Assembly: GCA_026417795.1 (NCBI GenBank)
Contig: JAOACP010000001.1
Location: 39,069-103,068, forward strand
Origin: Thermanaerothrix sp.
GTDB lineage: Bacteria > Synergistota > Synergistia > Synergistales > Synergistaceae
Reading direction: 5' to 3'
DNA length: 64,000 nucleotides
The translations under genes were made by a program, and so were the position numbers. Below are positions 51,695 to 59,707 of the stretch, in pieces. Position 1 is the stretch's first letter, and each line of letters starts with the position of its first letter. The notes under the pieces were generated by a model. That model ran no database searches and had not been told where the DNA came from. It saw nothing but the letters and a program-made list of their open reading frames with translations.

Positions 51695-52534
51695 ATGGCA
51701 GTAGTGAGCATGAAGCAACTGTTGGAGTGTGGGGTTCACTTCGGTCACCAGACGAGGCGCTGGAACCCGAAGATGAAGCCCTACATATTCACCGAGCGGA
51801 ACGGTATCTACATCATCGATCTTCAGAAGACGGTGAAGGGTCTTGAGAGGGCTTACAGCTTTGTCAGGGAGGTGGCCAAGGAGGGCGGCAGCATGCTCTT
51901 CGTGGGCACCAAGCGTCAGGCCCAGGAGCCCATTCGCAATGAGGCCCTTCGTTGTGGCCAGTTCTACATAAACCAGCGCTGGCTTGGCGGCCTTCTCACC
52001 AACTTTGCCACCATAAGGCGCCGGATCAACCGAATGGTTGAGCTCCAGAAGATGGAGGCCGATGGCTCCATTAACCGCTATCCCAAGAAGGAGATCATCC
52101 AGCTTCGCAAGGAGAGGGAGAAGCTGGAGAAGTACCTCTCCGGGATAAGGGATATGCGGGACATGCCGGATGCGCTTTTCGTTATCGATCCCAGGAGGGA
52201 AAACATAGCGGTTCTCGAGGCTGCAAAGCTTGGCATCCCGGTGGTGGCCATAGTGGATACCAACTGTGATCCCGAGCTTATCGACTATCCGATTCCCGGA
52301 AATGACGATGCCATAAGGGCTATTGAGCTTATCACCGGCCTGATGGCCAACGCCTTTATAGAGGGGCGTCAGGGGGTTGACGGTATGCCCACCCCGGCGG
52401 CAGAGGCGGAGGCCGAGGAGCCTGTGGAGGACGTCATCGAGGTTAGGGAGAAGCTGCATGACGAGTATTCGGATGTTGCGGAGGTCCTGGTCAACCAGGA
52501 GCTTGAGGAGCGCAAGGGCTGGAAGGAGGCCTAG
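51695..52534 (+). CDS. rpsB: 30S ribosomal protein S2
   Basis: A 279-residue protein with the S2 core [34 protein letters not shown] and [19 protein letters not shown]. The tail is longer than usual and acidic ([20 protein letters not shown]). ATG 51695 follows GGAGGGGAAACCAC; the reading frame extends 45 codons upstream without support. Confidence 0.97.
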   Translation: MAVVSMKQLLECGVHFGHQTRRWNPKMKPYIFTERNGIYIIDLQKTVKGLERAYSFVREVAKEGGSMLFVGTKRQAQEPIRNEALRCGQFYINQRWLGGLLTNFATIRRRINRMVELQKMEADGSINRYPKKEIIQLRKEREKLEKYLSGIRDMRDMPDALFVIDPRRENIAVLEAAKLGIPVVAIVDTNCDPELIDYPIPGNDDAIRAIELITGLMANAFIEGRQGVDGMPTPAAEAEAEEPVEDVIEVREKLHDEYSDVAEVLVNQELEERKGWKEA

Positions 52535-52536
52535 TT

Positions 52537-53130
52537 ATGTCTGTGGACATGGAAGCGGTAAAGGACCTTAGGGCTCGTACCGGAGCTGGTGTGCTGGATT
52601 GCAAGAAGGCTTTGGCGGAGTGTGGAGGAGACATAGAGAAGGCGGTGGATTACCTCCGGGAGAAGGGGCTTGCCAAGGCCGCCAAGAAGGTGGGGCGCAC
52701 CGCTGCTGAGGGGCTGGTCTTCAGCTACATTCACACCAACGGCAAAATAGGTGTGCTGCTGGAGCTTAACTGTGAGACCGACTTTGTGGCCAGGACCGAC
52801 GAGTTCAAGAAGCTTGGGCATGAGATAGCCATGCACATCGCTGCTGCCAATCCGCAGTACGTATCTCCCGAGGATGTTCCCTCCGAGGATCTTGAGAGGG
52901 AGAAGGAGATCTATCGGAAGCAGGCTCTGGAGGAGGGTAAGCCGGCCCACATCGTGGATAAGATCGCGGAGGGCCGAGTTAACAAGTTCTACGAGGAAAC
53001 CTGCTTGCTGGAGCAGCCCTACATAAGGGACCCGGAGAAGAAGATAAAGGACCTGGTGATGGAGAACATAGCCAAGATAGGTGAGAACATAGTGGTTCGC
53101 CGGTTCACCAGGTACGCCATCTCCGAGTAA
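52537..53130 (+). CDS. tsf: Elongation factor Ts (short form)
   Basis: A 197-residue EF-Ts with the TDVGM-like contact region ([20 protein letters not shown]), the subdomain [20 protein letters not shown] and [17 protein letters not shown]. It is much shorter than E. coli EF-Ts (283), lacking most of the dimerisation and coiled regions, as in Thermus. It exchanges GDP on EF-Tu. ATG 52537 after GGAGGCC. A terminator follows. Confidence 0.96.
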   Translation: MSVDMEAVKDLRARTGAGVLDCKKALAECGGDIEKAVDYLREKGLAKAAKKVGRTAAEGLVFSYIHTNGKIGVLLELNCETDFVARTDEFKKLGHEIAMHIAAANPQYVSPEDVPSEDLEREKEIYRKQALEEGKPAHIVDKIAEGRVNKFYEETCLLEQPYIRDPEKKIKDLVMENIAKIGENIVVRRFTRYAISE

Positions 53131-53149
53131 GGGGATCTCGGCATTTGAG

Positions 53150-53176
53150 AGGCGAGGGAAGGTCCCTCGCCTTTTT
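53150..53176 (+). terminator. Terminator after tsf
   Basis: GGCGAGGGA (53151-53159) pairs with TCCCTCGCC (53163-53171), then TTTTT. It separates rpsB-tsf from pyrH-frr. Confidence 0.9.
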
Positions 53177-53252
53177 CCTTGGGCATAAAAGGCCCTTGGG
53201 TTATGGGTTATGCGGTGTATCTGTCACGACTGTAAAGATCAGGAGGCTTGCC

Positions 53253-53984
53253 ATGGGGCGATACAATAGGGTGCTTCTCAAGCTGTCTGGCGAGATATTG
53301 GCGGGTAAGTGCGGCTTTGGATTAGACCTGGAGGAAGTTAGCAGCATTTGCGCCGAAATCGCTGACGTGGCCCGTGAGGGTGTGCAGGTGGCCATGGTGG
53401 TCGGAGGCGGAAACATAATGAGGGGGCAGCAGGCGGTCCAGAAGGGAATGGAACGGGCCCAGGCGGACAGCATGGGGATGCTGGCCACGGTGATAAATGC
53501 TTTGGCCCTTCAGGATGCTCTGGAGAGGATGGGGATGAGCACCAGGGTTCAGACTGCGGTGGAGATGAGGCAGGTGGCGGAGCCCTTCATCCGCCGGCGG
53601 GCCATAAGGCATCTGGAAAAGGGCCGTATAGTCATCTTTGCCGCCGGTACCGGTTCTCCTTATTTCTCCACCGACACAGCCGCGGCCCTTCGAGCTTCGG
53701 AGATAGGGGCTTCGTGCCTTATCAAGGCCACCAAGGTGGATGGTATATATGATGATGATCCTTCAAAGAACCCCAATGCCAACAGGTTGCCCGTTGTAAG
53801 CTACAGAGAAGCCCTTACCAAGGGGCTTAAGATAATGGACGCCGCCGCCTTTGCGCTTTGCCAGGAGAACAACATCCCTATAATAGTGTTTGATGTGCTT
53901 AAGAGGGGTAACCTGAGATCCCTCTTGGTGGATGGCAAGCCTGTGGGCTCGGTGGTTTGCGCTGATCCACAGGGAGATAACTGA
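53253..53984 (+). CDS. pyrH: UMP kinase
   Basis: A 243-residue hexameric-type UMP kinase of the amino-acid-kinase fold: [20 protein letters not shown] at the nucleotide site, [33 protein letters not shown], and [23 protein letters not shown] 53253 follows AGGAGGCTTGCC. In many bacteria pyrH lies in rpsB-tsf-pyrH-frr, as here. Confidence 0.97.
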   Translation: MGRYNRVLLKLSGEILAGKCGFGLDLEEVSSICAEIADVAREGVQVAMVVGGGNIMRGQQAVQKGMERAQADSMGMLATVINALALQDALERMGMSTRVQTAVEMRQVAEPFIRRRAIRHLEKGRIVIFAAGTGSPYFSTDTAAALRASEIGASCLIKATKVDGIYDDDPSKNPNANRLPVVSYREALTKGLKIMDAAAFALCQENNIPIIVFDVLKRGNLRSLLVDGKPVGSVVCADPQGDN

Positions 53985-54015
53985 CAGGGCTAAAAGGGAA
54001 AGGAGTGATCTTTTC

Positions 54016-54573
54016 ATGCCTCAGAACCAGATTAAGGATATGAAGCAGAAGACAGAGAAATCCATCGAACATCTCAAGGGTACCTTGCAGGGCATAAGGA
54101 CCGGGCGGGCTCATCCTGCCCTAGTGGAGGACATAAAGGTGGACTACTTTGGCACGCCTACTCCGATTAAGCAGATGGCCACGGTTACCGTCCCCGAGTC
54201 CCGTCAGCTTGTTATAACTCCCTGGGACAAGACCGCTCTCAAGGCCATTGAGAAGGCGATACAGTCCTCCTCCCTTGGCGTTACCCCAAAGACCGATGGT
54301 GACACCGTAAGGGTCACCCTGCCGGAGCTGACTAAGGAGCGTCGCCAGGAGCTCTCCAAGCTGGTTAACAAATACGCCGAGGAGGCCAGGGTGGCCATAA
54401 GGAACATAAGAAGGGATGTGCTGGAAGCCTTCAAGAAGATGGAGAAGGCTGGAGAGATCAGCGAGGACGAGCACAAGAAGCTCCAGAAGGAGGTTCAGGA
54501 CCACATAGACGCTGCTATCAAAAAAGTTGATCAATTGGCCCAGGATAAGGAGAAGGAGATCCTTAACGACTGA
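54016..54573 (+). CDS. frr: Ribosome recycling factor
   Basis: A 185-residue protein with the RRF helix bundle (MKQKTEKSIEHLKGTLQGIR followed by TGRAHP) and the second domain VDYFGTPTPIKQMATVTVPE. It splits post-termination ribosomes with EF-G. ATG 54016 after AAAGGAGTGATCTTTTC; the frame continues into pyrH but that part is a shadow. The usual uppS-cdsA genes are absent downstream. Confidence 0.97.
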   Translation: MPQNQIKDMKQKTEKSIEHLKGTLQGIRTGRAHPALVEDIKVDYFGTPTPIKQMATVTVPESRQLVITPWDKTALKAIEKAIQSSSLGVTPKTDGDTVRVTLPELTKERRQELSKLVNKYAEEARVAIRNIRRDVLEAFKKMEKAGEISEDEHKKLQKEVQDHIDAAIKKVDQLAQDKEKEILND

Positions 54574-54628
54574 CCTCTTTCACTTTGTTGTACCATGGGG
54601 TCGTTCGTGGAGTTAACTTTAGAGTTTT

Positions 54629-54656
54629 GAGGGGGACGTGGAGTCCCCCTCTTTTT
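54629..54656 (+). terminator. Terminator of pyrH-frr
   Basis: GAGGGGGAC (54629-54637) pairs with GTCCCCCTC (54643-54651), then TTTTTG. Confidence 0.9.
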
Positions 54657-54829
54657 GTCTCCATGGGGTGCCCATTTTTTAGGTGCTTGGATATCATCAT
54701 GATGGGCCAAGGGGAGGGGCATTGTACAGCGCTTGATCTTTTGTTTAGATCTAAGAAGGGTAGCCCGTTGGCGGGATCCTATGGCGCTTGCATATACGTT
54801 TGGTAAGGCCGTGGCATCCATATCATATA
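54657..54829. other. Intergenic stretch with no recognised feature
   Basis: Lies between the frr terminator and the aminotransferase terminator. A short reading frame crossing it has no ribosome site and no family look. No RNA structure was convincing. Confidence 0.6.
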
Positions 54830-54864
54830 AAGATCCCGCCGGGATCAGGTCCAAGCGGGATCTT
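54830..54864 (-). terminator. Hairpin after the aminotransferase gene
   Basis: AAGATCCCGC (54830-54839) pairs with GCGGGATCTT (54855-54864). On the minus strand it is followed by TTATATG, a weak U-tract. Confidence 0.65.
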
Positions 54865-54909
54865 GTGTGGTGCCGCGTAAGCCGAAGCCCCTTGTCTTAA
54901 GGACAACTG

Positions 54910-56073
54910 CTAAAGGGAGGCTAGGAACTCCTTAAGGCGCCCCATGCCTTCCTCGATCTCCTCCATGGAGTTGGAATAGGAGAGCCTTATGTATCCCGGG
55001 GCGAAGAAGGCACTGCCCGGTACAGCGGCCACCCACTTTTCCTCAAGCAGTCTTGCGGAGAACTCCTGATCATCCTTTAGGGGGGAGTTGGATACGTTAA
55101 GGAAGACGTAGAAGGCCCCCTCCGGCACGTGAAATGAGACGTGGGGCATATCATTCAGCAGTTCCACCATCCGGTTCCTTCTTGCTTCGAAGGCCTTCCT
55201 CATGAACTCAACCGCGTCGTCCCCATCCTTTATGGCTCCAAGGGCGGCCCATTGGGCTATGGAGCTGGCGTTGGAGTTCAGATGCCCCTGCAGGGCGTTT
55301 ATGTCAGCGATCCACTGGGAAGGGCCAAGGGCATAGCCTATTCGCCAGCCCGTCATGGCATAGGCCTTGCTCGCTCCGTTAACTATCAAGGTCCTGTCCT
55401 TAAGGTCCGGCGCTACCTGGAGTATGTTCACGTGTTTGGCATCTCCGTAAACGAGCCGTTCGTACATTTCATCGAATATTATCCATAGGTCCCTTTCCCT
55501 TGCCACTTGAGCCAGCATTTCCAGCACCTTGGCGTCCCAAACCGCGCCTGTTGGGTTGCAGGGGGTGTTGATTATCATGCCCTTGGTGTTGGGGCTCAAG
55601 GCCTTCTCCACCATTTCCCTGGTGGGTATTAGGTTGGTGCCCAACGTGTCCACCAAAACCTCACGGCCCTCCGCCAGCCGTATCTGCTCCACGTAACTTA
55701 CCCAAGCGGGGGTGAAGAGGAGAACCTCATCTCCGGGGTCAACCACCACTTGTATGGCCTCATAGAGAAGGGGCTTCCCGCCGCTGCCCACGGTTATCTG
55801 GGATACCGGATAGTCCAGGTTCATCCTGGTCTTGTAATAATCCTTTATTGCCTCCCTAAGCTCCGGTATTCCGGCCACGGGGGTGTAGTGGGTTTGCTGG
55901 GACCTTATGGCCTCCATGGCGGCTTCGCAGGCAGCCTGGGGGCTGCCGAAGTCCGGCTCTCCAGCGGCGAAGGAGATGACCTTTTTGCCCTCCATCTTCA
56001 ATGCCTTTGCCTTGTTGACCAGGCTCAAGGTGGCGGATGGGGCCATCCGCTGGGCTCTCAAGGACCGCTTCAT
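54910..56073 (-). CDS. Class I pyridoxal-phosphate aminotransferase (aspartate aminotransferase type)
   Basis: A 387-residue enzyme with the PLP lysine in NGASKAYAMTGWRIGYA (Lys236), the phosphate-binding Arg downstream, PCNPTG (substrate-binding region) and FAAGEPDF near residue 35-42. The layout is that of bacterial class Igamma aspartate/prephenate-type aminotransferases; the substrate cannot be fixed. In an amino-acid fermenter it may serve catabolism. ATG 56073 after GGAGTGATGAAAC. Confidence 0.94.
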   Translation of the reverse strand: MKRSLRAQRMAPSATLSLVNKAKALKMEGKKVISFAAGEPDFGSPQAACEAAMEAIRSQQTHYTPVAGIPELREAIKDYYKTRMNLDYPVSQITVGSGGKPLLYEAIQVVVDPGDEVLLFTPAWVSYVEQIRLAEGREVLVDTLGTNLIPTREMVEKALSPNTKGMIINTPCNPTGAVWDAKVLEMLAQVARERDLWIIFDEMYERLVYGDAKHVNILQVAPDLKDRTLIVNGASKAYAMTGWRIGYALGPSQWIADINALQGHLNSNASSIAQWAALGAIKDGDDAVEFMRKAFEARRNRMVELLNDMPHVSFHVPEGAFYVFLNVSNSPLKDDQEFSARLLEEKWVAAVPGSAFFAPGYIRLSYSNSMEEIEEGMGRLKEFLASL

Positions 56074-56229
56074 GTTTCATCACTCCTTAATAGTGTTATT
56101 TTCTATTGGTAAATCATATCCAACCTTGCGGGTATTTCGCAACCCTGGTGGGGGCGAAAAATATTAAGTGTGCCTAAAAAGAATTTATGTGGTAAAATTG
56201 AATCACCGAGCAGGATTGGAGGGATTGCG

Positions 56230-56775
56230 ATGGACGTACGCTTTGTAGCCCGCAATGTTGAGTTGCAGAACTCCGTCAAAGATCTTATGGAGAAGAAGCT
56301 GGGCAAATTGGAACGGTTTTTCGACCGTATCCTGGATACCCAGGTGACCGTTGACTTCAAGAGGGGAATGTACGTCGTGGAGATTACCTCCAATATAAAC
56401 GGCATGGTGATGAGGGGAGAGGATTACGCGCCGGACCTTCGCAAGGCATTTGAGAAGTCCCTTAAGAACATAGAACGTCAGGTTAAGCGCCACAAGGACC
56501 TCTTGGTGGACCGTCTGCAGCTTAAGACCAAGGACATATCCTTTGAGCTGGAGACCGAGCCGTTCGCCTTAGAGGAGGACAAGTCCCAGGAGAAGGTGGA
56601 GATCGTTAAGGTCAAGAAGTTCCCTGTGAGGGCTATGACCCCCCATGAGGCGGCGCTCCAGATGGATCTTTTGGGGCACAGCTTCTTCCTCTTCCGCGAT
56701 GGAGATACGGGAGAAATGAACGTGGTGTACCGTCGTAAGGAGGGTGGCTACGGGGTACTGAAGCCCGAGGCATAG
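56230..56775 (+). CDS. hpf: Ribosome hibernation promoting factor (long form)
   Basis: A 181-residue protein with the N-terminal HPF/RaiA domain (RFVARNVELQNSVKDLMEKK, RGMYVVEITSNINGMVMRGE) and a C-terminal domain (ALQMDLLGHSFFLFRDGDTG) that joins two ribosomes into 100S dimers. ATG 56230 follows GGAGGGATTGCG. A terminator follows. Confidence 0.96.
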   Translation: MDVRFVARNVELQNSVKDLMEKKLGKLERFFDRILDTQVTVDFKRGMYVVEITSNINGMVMRGEDYAPDLRKAFEKSLKNIERQVKRHKDLLVDRLQLKTKDISFELETEPFALEEDKSQEKVEIVKVKKFPVRAMTPHEAALQMDLLGHSFFLFRDGDTGEMNVVYRRKEGGYGVLKPEA

Positions 56776-56811
56776 CTTCCGCCCCTCTGGTGTGAAAGTT
56801 GGTGTAATATG

Positions 56812-56840
56812 AGCGGGGAGGGCTGCCCTTCCCGCTTTTG
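56812..56840 (+). terminator. Terminator of hpf
   Basis: AGCGGG-GAGGG and CCCTTCCCGCT form a GC stem over a short loop, followed by TTTTG. Confidence 0.75.
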
Positions 56841-56901
56841 AATTTTTGAGCCCTTGAGGTTGAAACATCATGATGATGTGGTTTCCTTTGGAGGTCTTGG
56901 A

Positions 56902-58863
56902 ATGGTAGTCATGAGGTGTTCGGACGTTCTTGATGGATTAAACCCAAAGCAGGCCGAAGCGGTCACCTATTGTGACGGCAACCAGCTCATCCTTGCTGGA
57001 GCTGGTAGTGGTAAGACAAGGGTGCTTACCCGCAAGATAGCTTATCTCATAAAAGAAAAGGGAGTGCTGCCTTCAAAGATATTGGCGGTTACCTTCACCA
57101 ATAAGGCGGCGGCGGAGATGCGCCAGCGTGTTGAGAAGCTTCTTGGAGGGGCTCTCAGCGGCATGCGGATATGTACATTTCATTCCTACGGCCTTAACTT
57201 CCTGCGCCGCAATGAAAACGTGTTGATGAAGATGGGGTATGCCACTCCAATCCTGGTGATGGATAGGACGGATCAGAAACGCCTTATAAAGCAGATCCTC
57301 AAGGAGAACAACGTCGATGAGCGAAGGGTTGAGGTTTCATGGCTGGTGGACGCCTTTTCTTCAGCTAAGGAGGGAGACGCTCCCGGTTCCTTTTTTCGTG
57401 GCGAGGCCCAGAGGCTCTTTGAGATCTACCGGGAGAGGATGAAGTCACAGGGGGCGTTGGACTTTGATGATCTGATAACCCTTCCCTTGGAGATATTGTC
57501 CTCCAATCGGGAGGTTCTGGAGCGGGAACTCTCATCAATAGATTGGATACTGGTTGATGAGTACCAGGACGTTAACCGATCTCAGTACAGGCTTCTCAAG
57601 AAGCTTTCTTCCGGTGGGCAGCGCATAGTGGTGGTGGGGGATCCTGATCAGGCCATATACGGTTGGCGGGGCGCCGATGTGACCATGATACTTAACTTTG
57701 ACAAGGATTTCCTGGATGCCAAGGTGACGGTGCTGGAGCAGAACTACCGTTCAACCGGCAATATCCTGGAGGGGGCTAACCACGTAATATCTCGCAACTC
57801 CGAAAGGCCCAAGAAGAACCTCTGGACCGCCGCTGGCCGGGGGGAGAAGATAAGGATCTTAAAGGCCAGGGATGACGCGGAGGATGCGAGATGTCTTGTG
57901 GAGTGGATAGAGCGGCTTTCCTGCGATGGATATTCGCTTGGAGACATGGCCATCCTGTATCGCATAAACGCCCTTAGCCGGCTTTATGAGCAAAAGCTTA
58001 TGGAGGCTGGGATACCCTACAAGGTGATAAGAGGCCTTGGCTTTTATGAGCGCAAGGAAGTGAAGGACGTTCTAGCCCTGATGAAGCTGGCGGTTCAGCC
58101 AAGGGACAGGGTATCCTTCGAGCGGATGGTGAACGTACCAGCCAGAGGCATAGGGCCTAAGTCCATAGAGGCCGCCTGGAGCTGGATGGAGGGCATGGTC
58201 TTAGTTGAGCCGTTGGACTTTTGGCGGGCGGCGGAGAAGGGACAGCCGCCGCTCAAGGGGAAGGCGAAAGAGGGTTTTATGGAGCTGGCCAGGGGTATGC
58301 TTGGCATCCTGGAAGCTCGGGACAGCGCAAGGGATGCGGTCCGTTACATCCTGGAGGACTATGGATATGGCCGTTATCTGGAGATGGAGGATCCCGCCTC
58401 TTTTGAGGATAGACTGCAGAACGTTAAGGAGCTCTTGTCGGTGTTGCCCGATGGCACCATAGACCAGGTGTTGTCTGAAGTCGCCCTCTTCTCCGATGCG
58501 GATGTGAGCTCCGATGAAGATAAGGTGAGTCTTCTCACCCTTCACGCCGCCAAGGGGCTTGAGTTCTCTGTGGTCTTCATGGTTGGCTTGGAGGATGGCA
58601 TATTTCCTAACGCAAGGTGCTTAGACGATAGAAGCCTCCTGGAGGAGGAACGTAGGCTTTTCTACGTGGGAATGACCAGAGCTCAGGAGCGGTTGTTCCT
58701 GTCCGGAGCTGCCAGGAGGGTGATATTTGGGAGCGTTGTGGTAAACGGGTTCTCAAGATTTCTTTTGGAGATCCCGGAGAATTGTGTTCACCTTGAGGAC
58801 AGGACCAAGGAGGGACCCTTGTTTGTTCATCGTGGCTTTGACAGGAGACGTTGGAGCTGGTAA
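56902..58863 (+). CDS. UvrD/PcrA-type DNA helicase
   Basis: A 653-residue superfamily 1A helicase, a little shorter than PcrA (about 720). Motifs: Q motif region LNPKQAEAVTYCDGNQLILA, Walker A AGAGSGKT (32-39), Ia TFTNKAAAEM, II VDEYQD (near 217), III GDPDQAIYGWRGAD, IV EQNYRST, V LTLHAAKGLEF and VI RRLFYVGMTRAQERL. It unwinds DNA 3' to 5' in repair. ATG 56902 follows GGAGGTCTTGGA. The 3' end overlaps the coaE-cutA gene by 41 bases. Confidence 0.96.
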   Translation: MVVMRCSDVLDGLNPKQAEAVTYCDGNQLILAGAGSGKTRVLTRKIAYLIKEKGVLPSKILAVTFTNKAAAEMRQRVEKLLGGALSGMRICTFHSYGLNFLRRNENVLMKMGYATPILVMDRTDQKRLIKQILKENNVDERRVEVSWLVDAFSSAKEGDAPGSFFRGEAQRLFEIYRERMKSQGALDFDDLITLPLEILSSNREVLERELSSIDWILVDEYQDVNRSQYRLLKKLSSGGQRIVVVGDPDQAIYGWRGADVTMILNFDKDFLDAKVTVLEQNYRSTGNILEGANHVISRNSERPKKNLWTAAGRGEKIRILKARDDAEDARCLVEWIERLSCDGYSLGDMAILYRINALSRLYEQKLMEAGIPYKVIRGLGFYERKEVKDVLALMKLAVQPRDRVSFERMVNVPARGIGPKSIEAAWSWMEGMVLVEPLDFWRAAEKGQPPLKGKAKEGFMELARGMLGILEARDSARDAVRYILEDYGYGRYLEMEDPASFEDRLQNVKELLSVLPDGTIDQVLSEVALFSDADVSSDEDKVSLLTLHAAKGLEFSVVFMVGLEDGIFPNARCLDDRSLLEEERRLFYVGMTRAQERLFLSGAARRVIFGSVVVNGFSRFLLEIPENCVHLEDRTKEGPLFVHRGFDRRRWSW

Positions 58864-59707
58864 ATCAACCTTCATGTCCATCCTCTCCAAGATGGGGGCG
58901 AGGACCGCTTCTGCAGACCTGGTGGCGAAGGGTTTGTGGATGAGGCGGGATGTAAGGGATGCCTTCGTCTCCCGATGGGGGTGCCTGCCCACTAAAGCGG
59001 ATGGATCCATTGATGCCGCCGCCATATCCAAAAAGGTCTTCTCCGATGCGGAGGAGTATCATTTCCTTTGCTCCGTCTTGCATCCTACCACCTGGGAGAT
59101 GCTTAGGGATGCCGTTACCGATGATGGTGTGTGGGTTCTTGAGGTTCCCCTGCTATTTGAGTCCAAAGTGCCCCATTGGATTGACGGAACGGTGTATCTA
59201 AGAAGTCCTAGGGATGTCCGCGTTTCTAGGGTTGCTGCCAGAGGGTGGGATGATGAAGAGCTCCTATCCAGGGAGCGGTGGCTGTTGGATGGCGAGGTAA
59301 AATCCCGCATGGCCGATTGGGTATTGGATAATTGCGGGACGTTGGAGGATTTGGAGATTGCCGCCCGGGGCCTGTATGAGGAGTTTAGGCGGCTGAATTC
59401 CGTGTTGCTTGGAAACCTTACATTTGGGTCGATGTCCGAGGCAAGGCGCTTTGCCAACGAGATGGTAGAAAGGCGAATAGCTGCGTGCTGCAGGATGAAG
59501 TTGGTTTCCAGCGTGTATCGGTGGGAAGGGGCGGTTTGCGATGAGGATGAGGCGGAGCTGACATTTAAGACCATTGAGGATAGGCTTGAGGATCTAAATG
59601 AACTTCTTCAAAGCCATCCTTACCAGATGCCAGCTCTTATGCTTCAACGACCCCATAGGATGCCCCTTGGTCTTAGGCGTTGGGTGGTGGAGAGCTGTTC
59701 GCCATGA
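58823..59707 (+). CDS. coaE: Dephospho-CoA kinase fused to CutA1-like domain
   Basis: A 294-residue fusion. Residues 1 to about 190 are CoaE, the last step of CoA synthesis: P-loop LTGDVGAGKST (6-16), the lid and VLEVPLLFESKVPHW. Residues about 193-294 are a CutA1 domain: ARRFANEMVERRIAACCRMK, SVYRWEGAVCDEDEAELTFK and SHPYQMP. CutA1 is a small trimeric protein linked to copper tolerance; CoaE-CutA fusions are not usual. TTG 58823 is chosen because AAGGAGGG lies nine bases upstream; the gene starts inside the end of the helicase gene and overlaps the next (ATGA). No frameshift is visible at the junction. Confidence 0.93.
   Translation: MFIVALTGDVGAGKSTFMSILSKMGARTASADLVAKGLWMRRDVRDAFVSRWGCLPTKADGSIDAAAISKKVFSDAEEYHFLCSVLHPTTWEMLRDAVTDDGVWVLEVPLLFESKVPHWIDGTVYLRSPRDVRVSRVAARGWDDEELLSRERWLLDGEVKSRMADWVLDNCGTLEDLEIAARGLYEEFRRLNSVLLGNLTFGSMSEARRFANEMVERRIAACCRMKLVSSVYRWEGAVCDEDEAELTFKTIEDRLEDLNELLQSHPYQMPALMLQRPHRMPLGLRRWVVESCSP

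Noticed and set aside
54585..54806. 73-codon frame downstream of frr
   Set aside because: It crosses the frr terminator and has odd composition and no ribosome site.
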